Source: Plecoglossus altivelis (taxonomy: Eukaryota > Chordata > Actinopteri > Osmeriformes > Plecoglossidae). Taken from it: a stretch of 64,000 nucleotides of DNA. The stretch is from contig BROE01000015.1 of the NCBI GenBank assembly GCA_036571765.1, positions 2,980,441 to 3,044,440 on the forward strand, written 5' to 3'. Each line of letters begins with the position of its first letter. Positions within the stretch are counted from its first letter, which is position 1. The position numbers and the translations under genes are program-made. Under the pieces are notes generated by a model. It was not told the origin of the DNA. It made no database searches and saw only the letters and a list, made by a program, of their open reading frames with translations. Positions 1 through 11,582 of this stretch are shown here, piece after piece.

Positions 1-1740
1 AAAAAAAGGTATGAGGACATTATAAGGACCACCGAAGGTCAATTAAAACAAAATGCTTCACGTTGCCATTCAGAAACCACGCGGTTCAGGTCCACGACCT
101 GGTAAAACTCCATCTACAAAACAACGCTCTCCCTTGCTTATGTGTGGGGAAACCCTGTTCTATGCCCCTGCCCGAAACAAACCAGCCTGTACCAGGGCAC
201 GAAGTCCAAACCAGAGTCTGGATGTTGCCCAGTGACCTTGGAACAGGCTGCGGTGTTGTAATCCTGCCGGCCTCAGACCAAGTTAGCGCGCTCCCGGAGG
301 CCGCAGGGCCGGTCGCGGTGGCATAGACCTGTTAAGAACAAGTCCTTTCATACAGCCTGTTTGAGGCGGACTCGTCGCTCCTTCCAGCTGCCTCGCTGTT
401 CTGGTATTGGTTAAAAAGGTCTGGAGCGGGGGAGGGGGTCATTGCGGAGCCGGCATTAAGACGGCAGCGGATGTAGTGGCGGAGCCGTGTCGATGTCAGG
501 GTCAAAATGGTAGACGGACCGACTGCTGACGTCAAACGTCAAATTCACCAGCGTGCTATCTGCAACCCCCCGGACGAGCCGCCTTTGTTTGGGGCCGGCG
601 TCAACAAACTGAGCCGCCACGAAGAGAGATCTTTCTGAGGGGCAGTGTCACGGCCGGTTCGTAGAGAAGGGCTCTCCCCCCCCCCAATCAGCCTAGTTTC
701 TCCAGCGAGCGGACAAAATGGAGCGAGGCCCTGCGACGTCATCACACAAGCGAAGGCGGGTTCACTCGAGTAGAAACGGGGAGTGTTTGGACGAGGGCAC
801 GGATGAGGGATTTCAAGCGAGCGGAGGGCTGAGCGGAGGGCTGAGCGGAGGGGTGGTATTGACGTTGCCGGCGGGGGTTCGCGTTACATGATGTGTTTGC
901 TCGAACCAAACATCCACAAAACCGGGCCGGTCTCAGTACTTCCTTCAAGCCGCGCATTTTTTCAAATGCCGAACCCTTGAGAAATTCCTCCAGGTACGAG
1001 ACACAATAGCTTCGACTGGCCTAACAGGGAAGGGGGAAACTGTTGGAGATAAGCACGCTCTTTTTCCACTGTGATGTGTCAAAAAGTCACAGCTGTCAGG
1101 CCTGGATGAAAAAGACGCTTCTTTTTTTTTTGCGGTGCCTCTGAGGCCGTTCTCAACCGCAGGTTTGCGACGCACGCAGGCAGCGACTCGGCTGATACCG
1201 CCATTGGAACCGTCGCTTTTGAAGGCGCGCTGGGTCAGGTCGTGAGCCGTCGCGCACGCAGGCAAAGTTAACCGTTCCTCCGCACCGAGCAGAGAGAGCC
1301 CGTGTCCAGCGGAAGCAGAAATGACTAGGCTGAGGGTGAGAACAGTATGACTCAGACGTGAGTCAAAATAAGAAGTCGCCACACAGCACAACATTTCCGG
1401 AAAGACAACCCCTGCTCACTGACGCACGCTCGCGCTGACGCACGAAGGCCTAGAGAGCCTATGTGGCTAGTCTGGGCTAATTGGAAAGCTCGCAGAGAGC
1501 TGGCTGTGTACCGTTGCCCTGTGGGGCCGCACGGCAACGCTGGTGGTGGGGAGGAGGGGGGCGGGGAGTGTGATCTAGGAAGAAGTCCAGGTGGGTCATC
1601 TGGGCCAGGGGGCTGAGAGAGCAGGCTGGGAAAGGGGGGGGGGGGGGTCCTCCCCTGTGTGCCCTGCCTGCTGAGAAACGCTCCGTCAGCGAGACAAAAG
1701 GGGTGTGGGGCTGGAGGAGCGCTGTGGTTAGCCTACGCCG

Positions 1741-1742
1741 AG

Positions 1743-1799
<57 letters not shown>

Positions 1800-2173
1800 G
1801 AGAGAGAAGAGAGAGAGAGAGAGACAGAGAGAGAGAGAAGAGAGAGAGGAGAGAGAGAGAAGAGAGAGAAGAGAGAGAGGGAAGGAGCGGAGAGAGATGG
1901 GGGGGGATGGGAGAGAGAGAGAGAAGGAGAGGAGAAGAGAGAGGAGAGANNNNNNNNNNNNNNNNNNNNNNNNNNNNNNNNNNNNNNNNNNNNNNNNNNN
2001 NNNNNNNNNNNNNNNNNNNNNNNNNNNNNNNNNNNNNNNNNNNNNNNNNNNNNNNNNNNNNNNNNNNNNNNNNNNNNNNNNNNNNNNNNNNNNNNNNNNN
2101 NNNNNNNNNNNNNNNNNNNNNNNNNNNNNNNNNNNNNNNNNNNNNNNNAGAGAGAGAGAGAGAGAGAGAGAGA
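1741..2173. repeat. (GA)n microsatellite containing an assembly gap
   Basis: A purine tract of GA, GGA and GAGAG units is interrupted by N from 1950 to 2148 and resumes as pure GA to about 2173. The long arginine/glutamate or serine/leucine frames across it are repeat translations, not genes. The gap size is probably a scaffolding estimate. Confidence 0.97.
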
Positions 2174-3049
2174 TGGGGGGAGGGGAGAGAGAGCATGCCG
2201 TGGAAGAGTGCCCCCTGCCCTTCACTGGCAAACACGTATTAACCCCTTCATGGCTGCGCGCTCTGGAACCGGAGCCAGCGAGATAGCGTAGGGTCGGGGA
2301 GCCAGCTGAGCGGAAAGTCAAAACGCAGGGAGACGGACTGGCAGCTCCACAAAGCTCCAATCGACCTGGACCCCGTCAGGCAGCCCGAGTCCGACCGTTC
2401 CGATTCGATTCATGAATTCATTTGCGATAAGCACAAGACAGTCATCCGGTGCCCTCGAATTCCCGCTCTGTTTATGACCGCCAAAACGAACAGCACGGCT
2501 AACGCTGTTATATGCTAATTAAAGTGCCGCAGCTTGAAGCCTACTTTTCATTACAACTGGAATTCATGACTCCCAACACCACAAAACAAACAGGAAATGT
2601 TCGCTTCAATGGTCTGTTGTAACACAACCTCAGATCTGAATCCAATTATCAACCAGTACTCTATACTGGTGACACTTGCTGAATTCAGCTCCCGTAACAC
2701 AGAGCAGTGCTCCGTGGAGAGGGGGAATGGGCACGTTGGTTAAATTGGTCTATTAATTACCCTGAAATGCTCACATTTCCTGGTGCAATTGCCCTAGTGT
2801 TCTGCCAATCACCAGGCTCGTTTTATTATCCGCAATAAGAAAGCCTTGTTGCCGTGTAGCCTAGCCTGCTGTCTTCAGGCAGGGAGCTACCATGTAGAGC
2901 AGTCTTTCTCAGCCTATGAAATACGCTAACAGTTGAGATGAAAACCTCACCCTTCTCCCGCGGAAGGGCACAGCCGAGTGGCTGCAGAACAGCTCAGCTT
3001 AGCACGGCGCACAACAGCGAGCCGCGGTGCACGCAGTTAACCACCACTT

Positions 3050-4750
3050 CAGCTGTTAACCCTTTCTTCCGTAGCCGTCGACACAGCTGTGTCTCGCGCG
3101 CGCGTGAGCGCGCACGCACCCGACACCCTTGCCCTCAAAATGGCTTCCTCATCCTCTCCACGGTCGGGCTGGGCTGAGGCGCCGTCTTGCCTGGTTCAGA
3201 TAAGGCAGACAGGGGTATTGATCACGTTTGTTCAATGGGGAAACGGGTAGCAAAAGGTCGTCTGCATTCTTGACCGTTCAAAGGGATCGTTAGTATTGCG
3301 AGTCGCAAATGCGATTCTATTGCCTGGCAAGCGACTCTACATTACCAGTCGTTCTAGGTAAATAGGGCACTTGCATTGCATCACACAGTGATCCTCTACG
3401 CAGTTGTGCTGCCGCGGAACCATATCTAGCCTCAGAGCAGGCCAGGGCCGTGAGGGAAAAGTGAGCTAAGCTCTATCTGAGCACGACCGCGAGTACGCCC
3501 TCCGCTGCGAGTGACCCCTGACCCCGACCTGAGAATTTGGCGCGTCAAACCGTGACCTCTGGAACCTCAAAAGGGCGCCCGGATTCAGGGTGTCGCGCAA
3601 AGCAGACGGGCTCCCGCGGTTCGGCTTCCTCTTGTGCCATCAGGCAGGCTCCAGCTGTCTCCTTAACACCAGCCGGGTGTCATTTCGCACCGCGGCACCG
3701 TCGGAGCTCCACCCCCACGCGGGACCACGTGGCCCCGCCCTCCCTGCTCCCGCCCACTGCCTCTCTGGATCTGCATTGAGCAGGAGTGACTCCCCGTGTG
3801 CTAATTGAAGCAGCTGATAGTGTGGGAAGAGAGGAGCAATAACAGGCTCGTTCTGTTACAGCTGAACCCCCCGCGCGAGAGAGCCTTTGCCGGAGGGGGG
3901 CAGACAGATACAGAGAGGAGGAGGTGTGGGAGGAGGAGGTGTGGGAGGAGGGTCGCAGGGAGAGAATGACTCGCGAACAACACCGTCGAAGCGACGTGAC
4001 CCCCCGCGGAGGAAATACCTCAGGGGTAGCAGGCGAACGTCAGTCCCTCCCCCGCTACCCCTCTCCACCATCCCCCCGCCCGCCTACTCCACGCAGGGAC
4101 TAGTTAGTCCGGAAGAGCTTCGGAGACGCGACGCGCGGGAGGGCCTTTGCAAGCGTCTCCCTTCCTCCGGGCTTCTTGAAGGGAAGGCAGGCGCACGTTA
4201 CCCAGAGTGCCGACGCGGGGCCGCTTTACAGCCGCTCTCCTGCCCCCGGTAACCTCAGACAAACCTGACACCCACCCCCACCCCCTCCACCCCAACCCCC
4301 ACCCCCATCGTCGCGACAACATGAATAGTGCTCGGCTTAGGAGCGGAACCTGGGAGAGACGTTACAATACAAACACGCTTGCACACTGCCCCTCTGTCTG
4401 CGGGAAACACCCAACGCGTCGAAGGGAACGTTCTCAAATCGAAAACGGGCATGCTCGGTCCCTGTTTCAGCCCCAAAGACGGGCAAAAAGCCCGCCCAGG
4501 TCTGAGCTGTTCCACCACGTGGGCTTGAGACCAGCCCGTCGGACGCAAAGGCTCGACTATTTTCTCAGCTACTCTCAGCCTCCGCTCACCAAGAAGTGTG
4601 AATGTAACACCACAGCCCGCTGGGCCGACAGGAAGTGAAAACAACGACCCGGAAAAACGCACGGCTGGCGCTGCGCCTCCGGGCCCGTCCGCCCGCTGTC
4701 GCGCAACGGCGCCCCGAATCCTACGCGGCGAGAAAACACGCACCTGAGTC
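3050..4750. promoter_or_regulatory. CpG-rich segment inside mbd2 intron 1
   Basis: CpG dinucleotides are dense here (alternating CG runs near 3090-3115, and CpG-rich blocks near 3480-3740, 3960-4250 and 4640-4740) compared with the flanks. A C-rich block at 4269-4306 could form a G-quadruplex on the minus strand. This may be an intronic CpG island or alternative promoter. No coding exon could be tied to it. Confidence 0.35.
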
Positions 4751-5125
4751 GTGTTATTTGAATAGAATTAGCCCCCAGGGTTTTTTTCTCACTGAGACAA
4801 TAAGGACTAGCAGCACACAGGACGAGCTCATAGGCCCAGGATGCATGGCAGCCAGAGTCACACTCCAGAGGCGTAAGCCTTCGGGGCTTTTCTCTTCAAA
4901 CGCAGAAGAGGGGGGATGGGGGTAGGGCCCATCTAGGCTGTTAACTTGCCAATGCTTTTTAACTGAAAAAAGAAAAGATGATGGTCTTAGGGGGGGACGG
5001 GGGGGGGACGACACACACGTGAAAAGCGGACACAAGTTTTGACGATTCGTTTCAGATCTAGGCTTCACTGCATTTTCATCACAGAATCACTGCTGTGTGC
5101 TTCGACCGCACATGCAAGAAGGCGT

Positions 5126-5160
5126 GCGCGCACACACACGTACCCACACACACACACACG

Positions 5161-5199
<39 letters not shown>

Positions 5200-5204
5200 A
5201 CACA
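5126..5204. repeat. (CA)n microsatellite
   Basis: Interrupted CA repeat with CGTACC interruptions near 5139 and 5159. Confidence 0.95.
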
Positions 5205-5677
5205 GTGATGTATAGTTAACTATTTGGAGTGAGAGCCCCCAATCTAATCCCAAACAACAGAAGAAAACTATATACTCCAAATTTCATGTTGTCATCACAA
5301 GCCCTCTGACCATCGATTCATCAAATTAGTTCATGTCCACGTACTTATTAATAGATTAAAACATAGGCCTACTGTGGCGTAGTTGTCTTGTAATGCGTAT
5401 CAACAATGTAACTAGCTCTAGCTAGCTCTGGTACTGTAATCTTATCTACAATACTTCTTTCATGTATCTAGTTTTAGGATGAAATGTGGCAATGTTGCTT
5501 GCGGCAGGGTACTGCACTGAAGGTGTTGCTAACTTTTCTGTTGTTACAGTTCCCATATCTCACTGTGTGATCATGGAAGGAGTTCAACAGAACGACGAAT
5601 GAGAATTCCAACCTCGAAAGCAGTTACCGTTATCAAAGTTCACGTTCGGATAAATAATTTAAATGACTGATCGTTAC

Positions 5678-5787
5678 CTGTAGTAATACACATCGCTCTT
5701 GCCAGCGCTGAGCCCTGACTTCCGGATCACTTCTTCTTTCTTCCAACCCGGGGGCAGAGCAGGGCAATCCGTCCTCTTCCTCTCCAT
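5678..5787 (-). CDS. mbd2: Methyl-CpG-binding domain protein 2, first coding exon (partial gene)
   Basis: The minus-strand frame encodes 36 residues starting MERKRTDCPALPPGW and ending SDVYYY, followed by two bases of a split codon and a GTAACG donor at 5677. This is the N-terminal half of the MBD fold. The KKEEVIRKSGLSAGKSDV stretch fits MBD2 better than MBD3, which has EREEVPRR there. The Arg of VIRKSG, the Lys before SDV and the Tyr of DVYY are kept; mammalian MBD3 has His and Phe at the last two positions and binds methyl-CpG poorly, so this protein should still read methylated DNA. MBD2 recruits the NuRD deacetylase/remodelling complex in the nucleus. Another ATG lies two codons upstream (5793), directly after an in-frame TAA at 5794-5796, so the long Gly/Arg N-terminus of mammalian MBD2a is not encoded contiguously here. 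The remaining exons lie to the left, outside the window. Synteny with the LAS2-like gene and rab27b supports mbd2. Confidence 0.87.
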
Positions 5788-5793
5788 AATCAT

Positions 5794-8304
5794 TTATGAG
5801 TTTATAAGGGGAATAACCCCGATGTCGTCTAAATCAGCTAATCAAGTTAAAATGATGGTAAAAGTCCAACGTTAAGTGTCGCTCCAACGTGTGAGCTTAA
5901 GCTGACCCAGTAGACTAACGATGTAAGACGTTCCTTGTGGCTGTTTCTATCTGTCCTAACGTCAGAAATCAAACTTATTTCCGTTGGCGTATCTTATCGC
6001 TTCTTCTATAATGACGGTTGACAGTTTTCCCCGTTCGATCCTCAACTATCCATAACCGAGTGACGGCAAATATCTCCCGGCGCTGCTCGCAACGCACACA
6101 CCGCGGTGCAGTGACGTTCTGAAATTTCAGCACTTCCCACACACACACGCACACACACACACACACACACACTGACCCAGCGCTTGGCAACCAACACTGG
6201 CTCGCTCAGTCATGCCCCGCCTATGGAACCCTCCCGTCATTTCTCGGTTCTCCCTCCCACGTCTTCAAATCTCCAAGTTCCATCGATGAATAGGCGACTC
6301 CGCACATCGAATCGTTCGCTTTTGCTTATTGAGCTGCAACATTTGCCACGAGAAAGCATCGCGGTGTTTATTATAACGTGGCGATCACAGATAAAATGGT
6401 CTTTTTTGGGGGCACCGTACGGAACCCAGGGATATATAATAGTCGTACCGTACTCATGATCGTTTCATTGAGGTTGTCGGTCCTGAGAAATGTGTTGACG
6501 CCACATAATCCAGACGGATTGCCTCCAACCAAAGACGCATAAGCAACTATCAAAACTTGTCGCGGCCCTGAAGCGAAAAAGAAACTAATGAAGTGAATTT
6601 CCTCAAAGACTCTCCTGCACTGAAAACGCTTGACACATAACGCACACAAAGTTTTGTCAGCATACTTTTATTTTCATTTTAGAGGTGTTTTACGTAGTAA
6701 GGTATTGAACCCCAGTTTTAGGATTTTGTACAGTGCAGTTTCATTCAATGTATATGTGGAAATGCCATGCCACCATGCCATCATCTCCTCTCAAAATAGC
6801 TTGCTCTTCCACACACCCAAAACATATTTTAAGCGAAACCCAACCTGTGCCCTGAGTGGTAGTGAACACGAGAAAGAAGAAGCCCATTGATTATATTTCA
6901 GTTATCTTCTTCTCGACTTTGTTAGTTTGATATGTATAACATATGATGATTCAACCTATTCTCTGCTTGTGACAGGTTTCCATAGAGAAACGACCAATCA
7001 CTAATGAAATACACACCGAGAAGCAAATTCTAGGGCCAAACTCCCTTCTTACTTTCACATTCACTATGATCCCACAGGACTACGAAGGCTAAACTGACTC
7101 CTGCTGTTGATCACCGTGTAAGACGTGCAGTTAATGTGTTCCTAGAAGACTTGCGTGGCCTTGCCACATCTCATTTATGAGTACTTGAAGATTGCTGCCT
7201 GCCCTGGCAGTATCTGATACCAAAAAAAAAATCTTTCCAAAGATGCTTGGATTCTACGCTTCAATCGGTGCTCCGGCATGATCTCGTAGATATAACCAAC
7301 ATACAAACGGTTGAGAAAATGCAGAAGATCATGATCGGTGCAAGCACAGCATCTTAACTCCCCGTCCAAACCCCAACAATCCACCCACTCTCCCTGTCCT
7401 CCCTCCCAGTCGCTTCTTGTTAGCGGCTCTCCGAAACGACCGTTGCTTCACTCCATTGAGGAACATCAAAAGGCGCTGACAATAGGAGATTGAACCCTAG
7501 CGCAGAGACAACAGTGTGCCCCATGCTGCTTATTGTTCATGTTAGACTGCGAGGGGAGAGGGAAACAGACCTGCCTGTATTGATTAGAGAGACAAAAAAA
7601 AGAAGCCTATCAATTGGAGGATACATTGGATGTTCAGAATTCATAGTTTATTCTTGTGTCCTTTTCATACTTGAATATACCAAGCTTTGCATACCACAGT
7701 TTCTGTTCTTGTACTAAACGCAGCTATTTTGCCACTAGTTTACAATAACACTGTCCTTATTCACCCCGTTCACGATGCATGAAATGTAGTCAAATTCAAT
7801 CCGTTTGACAAAATCTACCTTTGATTCAAAACAAGTATTGTCTGATTTTTCTGGTTGGAAAATGTTCTTTAGTAAAATTGGTCTGTGTGTAGAAACATGT
7901 CTTTTGGTATTAGCCTACATTTGACCTGTTTCTGAACAATTTAAACATGTGGTTAGTTTTCATTTGGCCATCAAATTTACTCGGCGAAGCCGTATCATTG
8001 CTCATAGAAGCTGATCTTGAGTCAGTTGTTTCGTCTAGTCTAAACTTACTTGCCAAGACGTTGACTGGTGCAAACCGATCTCAGACCTGCACGTAGCCAG
8101 TAACTTCACCCGGGACACTTGAATTCATAGCTTGCTAATAGCTTTGAGTTGGTAGAAGAACCTTGTTTGCACCCGCCGACGGTACAGTAGCTAGGCTAGC
8201 TAGCTAGCAAAATATACCAAGTTGTCGTTGTCTAAATACAGGAAACGTATCTTCCTAACGACGAAATAATGTTTCAATTATTACAGTAATCTTTGCATTC
8301 ACAG
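5794..8304. promoter_or_regulatory. Head-to-head interval between mbd2 and the LAS2-like gene
   Basis: mbd2 is transcribed leftward and the LAS2-like gene rightward from this interval, so both promoters should lie here. It contains a CA repeat (6138-6172) and otherwise low-repeat, moderately AT-rich sequence. The initiator ATG of the LAS2-like gene is one base inside an exon that starts after a clear acceptor (cag at 8302-8304), so at least one noncoding 5' exon is expected in this interval. GTAAGAC near 5924 is one possible plus-strand donor, but I could not settle its position. Confidence 0.5.
6138..6172. repeat. (CA)n microsatellite
   Basis: Near-perfect CA repeat in the mbd2 upstream region. 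Confidence 0.95.
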
Positions 8305-8305
8305 A

Positions 8306-10851
8306 ATGTTCGGTGACAGGATGAGTTTACGGGATCTTAACTCTCCTGAGTCAACTGTCACCTCTCTGCTGGCGAGCTCTGGACATCTGCGAAGTATCTT
8401 ACACTCAGAGCCGCTATTTACCTTCAGATACAGGGACAAGGATTTTGAATCTGCGTCTGCAGCACTGGATGCTTACATCGAAGACTTTGAAAGGAGTGAG
8501 CTCAAAAAATCTCCAACGAGAATTCATTTGCGGACAGATCGGTATGCCAACTCCTTTCCTCTCCGAAGTAGGGTTAGAAATAAAGATGGTAAGTACCACA
8601 TACTATCTGTACTAAAACTTCATTTTTAAATTTCCTGTAGATACACCTACATAGATAATGAGTGCATTTTGCAAACTAATTGAACGATGTCATTGTTTCT
8701 TTGTATCGTATGTTGATGTTGCAGTTCTTCAAACGAAGCTGACAAACAAGGAACTGGACTTCCTGACTCTCCCAGTAGGCGTCCATCACCAGGAAATGGA
8801 CCGCCTCAGTGTGACCACTGATGACCTGTTGGTCTTACCCTGTAACGGCTCCCTACCCATCACCCGCACCTCTGCATTCCTCTCCCAGTCAGGTGGCCAG
8901 CCTGGGAGCTACTGTCTGAGCCAGCACGCCCACACTAACCCCTCCCGTCAGCATAGACCCAGACAAAGCAGAGCAGACATAGCTTGCGCCCAACATTCTA
9001 CCTGTTACAATCTCCTCCGGCCTGGGCACCAAGTAAAGAGAGTCCCCATGCCAGCGCCTTCGACAGGCCTCGGTTCGAAAAGCGGTCGAAAACCCCACGA
9101 TCAAGCCCTCGAGCAGACCCCAGCAAGGGATCCCGCCGATCCGGCCTCGCCCCACCGCTACCCCCGCTGGATGACCAGCCAGAAGGCTGAGATGGACATG
9201 TCTGGCATCACCAGCATCCCTGACATGAAGTACCCTGCCTGGATTCAGGAGTGCGCACTTCCCTTAGACACCCCCACCGGTAAGCCCTCCTACGAGAAGA
9301 CAGCGACCGGTCGCCAGCGGCAACCCCGCTCTTCTAAAGTGCCCTATTGGCTGGAAGAGCTTGAGGCCTCCTACGAGAGGCTGCAGTTGGATAGCGTTGG
9401 GCATTCTGGAGGTAGCAGCGCTTCCGACGACCTGCGAGGAGACCCAACGGCTTCTCCTTTCAAAGGGGAGGCTGGCCTCAGGACGCCGAGGCAGCGGTTT
9501 GCTGAGCAACTGTCCCAGACTGCTGAGGGTGACAGCAGGGATACGGACCATCGATCCCGCGGTCAGTAGAACGCCCCCCCCGCGACAGCCCCTTCCCGAA
9601 ACAACCAGGCTTATCTCCGAACGCCGAATCGCTCAAATGCAGAGGGTATCAAAGCTTAACACGGGTAACCGGATTTGAGTGTTTTCTCTTTTTAGATGAC
9701 AGATTGGAGAGATTGATCCTGAAGGGTGAGGTGGCGCTGGGCTCTCCCTCCCCAGGTCTGAGCTACACCCAGCAGCCTGACGTGGACCCAGCCGACAGCA
9801 GCGAAGACAGCCTGGAGGCCGAGCGCTCCTGGGAGAACCCTGCTGTCACCTTGTGAGCGGACACTTGATGAGCATATTAGAGAGTGGACTTCGAGGCTTG
9901 TTATTGGTCAGACGTGGGCCTTTTGGATTTGCCCATTGTAGAACACTTTCTTTAAAGCCAGATTGAAAGACGAGCTGGTGAAGCGGACCCCTAGGTTTGA
10001 ACGCAAGTGATGGATTCCGTTGTTTATGTGCTACTTCCCATGCAGTAAGTCACCAGTGCCAGTAGGGGGAGTCGAAAGCCCAATGGTTGCCGATAAGCTT
10101 TTCAATGACGAAGAGGTTGTATTTTCTCAATCATCCAACACTATTCGCATGAAATTGTCCTTTCATCACATGATTCTACCCCAAGAACGAACCAATCCGA
10201 GTGAATGGATGGGATTCGATACTTAAGAATCCTGACCGTCCTTCCTTCCTCCCCCCCCTCTCCTACCCTGCACTGTCCCAGACTAAAGGTTCCTGCTCCT
10301 CAGGCTACAGCAGCAGGAAGGCCCCTGGTCCGGTGGAGGCCCTGAAGCAGATGCTCTTCAGCCTGCAGGCCGTGGAGCAGCAGGTGTCCCAGCCCTCGGC
10401 AGACCAGGGACCAGACGCGGCCGCGTCGGACCCCAGGCACCCGGACAACGGACGGACGGAGAGAAACACGGATGGCAACGCTGAAACCGCGAGGGTGAAC
10501 GGCGGGGGAAAACGACAAATCGTCGGGGGGGGGAGGGGTTATCGTAACGGTAACCATCTGTGTTAACATGCACCATGCTGCGTTTGCTTTTCAGACGAGC
10601 AGGGCGGAGTCGGAGGCGTGTGACGCAGCACGCGGCGGGCAGTCGTTACAGAGGTACTTTAGAGGACAAGCCCAGACAGGGTCTTCACCGCTGCCTGTTG
10701 CTTTCTCTGCTTCTATAGGTTGCCTAACATTCTGTACCCTGCTCAGTCATACCTTTCTGATTCCCCTAGAGCCCTGCATCACCTCGGGAGGCTGAAGAGT
10801 CTAGTGGAAGATCACCGTGAAGCAAAGACTCTGGAAGGAAATGCTTCCTAA
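8306..10851 (+). CDS. c18orf54: LAS2-like protein (lung adenoma susceptibility protein 2 / C18orf54 homologue)
   Basis: Six exons join in frame: 8306-8588, 8725-9561, 9696-9852, 10311-10494, 10595-10653 and 10770-10851 (TAA). They give 1602 nt, or 533 residues. The N-terminus (residues 1-95) carries STVTSLLASSGHL and an FRYRDKDFESASAALDAYIEDFERS segment that I recognise as the conserved start of vertebrate LAS2 proteins. The middle is low-complexity, with PDMKYPAWIQEC and KVPYWLEELEASYERL. The C-terminus has a helix around LHHLGRLKSLVEDH. The molecular function of this family is not established. Position between mbd2 and rab27b, as in human 18q21.2, supports the call. Exon 1 follows an acceptor at 8304, so the first ATG is used. 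Exon 2 ends at a weak GTCAGT donor. The exon 4 donor could instead be 10383, and the exon 4 acceptor was chosen because it keeps phase. Family identity is from memory, not a search. Confidence 0.72.
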
Positions 10852-11074
10852 AGACCTTGGCTGCTGTTGCTTTATGATCATTATTATATTGATGAAATAT
10901 GTGTTTGCGAAAGAATTCAAGCACAAAGTGGGACTGAACGTCCAGATCAGACGTGAGTTGGGTACGTTGGGGTAAAAATGGACAAATCTATGCAATTCTG
11001 TGCCCAAACATCGAAATCTTTTCGCGGTATGCCGTTTGAAATTCTAATGTGCCATAAAACCGAGTGAGTGTATG

Positions 11075-11094
11075 TTTATTTACAATTGTTTATT
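11075..11094 (-). terminator. wdr91: Two AATAAA signals for wdr91
   Basis: On the minus strand AATAAA occurs at 11089-11094 and 11075-11080, about 490 nt past the wdr91 stop. No earlier AATAAA was seen between there and the stop. These sites lie beyond the poly(A) signal of the convergent plus-strand gene, so the two 3' ends probably overlap. Confidence 0.65.
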
Positions 11095-11165
11095 GTAATA
11101 TTAAAAGGTATTCTAACGTGTGGACAGCATGCTTATATCAGATGGATTTCACAGTATTATATACA

Positions 11166-11171
11166 AATAAA
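11166..11171 (+). terminator. Poly(A) signal AATAAA, LAS2-like gene
   Basis: Canonical AATAAA about 315 nt after the stop codon of the plus-strand gene. Cleavage would be expected near 11185-11200. Confidence 0.7.
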
Positions 11172-11582
11172 GAGATGTTGCAAAATGAGATTCTATCCAT
11201 CACGTGACATCGTATAAGTGGCCGTGTGTATGTGTCCAGATCTGTTCAACGTTCATCTCAAACAGGAAGCCCTCAGTATAAGATTCATCCAAATGACCGC
11301 TGAAGTATATTCAAGCCGTTTGGTAACTACTGTCATCTTAACTGGCTCAGAGTACAGGGTATTAAGGCACATTCAGGCCCGATCTCATAATTCATCATAG
11401 GTGTGTAACATAATTCTACAGTAACGAACGCTACAGTGTGCTCTCCTGTCTGATCGAATGCCGCTAACCGACAGCCTGTGTCTGTCTGGAATGTGTCCTC
11501 AAAGTGGTCCATTTGCAGACCGCAGGTCTCAGTTACTGCAGATGTTGCATGCGATGCATGCAACCGCCAACGCAAGGGCCGC

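Larger units (their letters stand above)
1..5677 (-). other. mbd2: mbd2 intron 1 (partial), no exon seen
   Basis: This stretch lies downstream of the mbd2 first coding exon on the minus strand and runs off the left edge. I looked for the second half of the methyl-CpG-binding domain (the segment around KPQLARYL) on the minus strand and did not find it, so the next exon is probably outside the window. The stretch holds a GA microsatellite with a gap (1741-2173), a small 12-bp tandem repeat (about 821-853), a low-repeat AT-richer part (about 2390-2900) that looks like ordinary unique sequence, a CpG-rich part (about 3050-4750) and a CA microsatellite (5126-5204). The open frames here have no family signature and biased composition. 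Confidence 0.6.

Noticed and set aside
1477..2360. Long overlapping frames of Arg/Glu or Ser/Leu repeats
   Set aside because: They are translations of the GA microsatellite and the N gap, with no splice context or family match.
4255..4743. 162-residue minus-strand open frame
   Set aside because: GC-rich region with few stops by chance. The Gly/Val repeat comes from the C-rich block, and there is no recognisable domain.
8658..9569. Independent gene starting at the ATG at 8658
   Set aside because: That ATG lies in the intron before the acceptor at 8724. The coding part is exon 2 of the LAS2-like gene.
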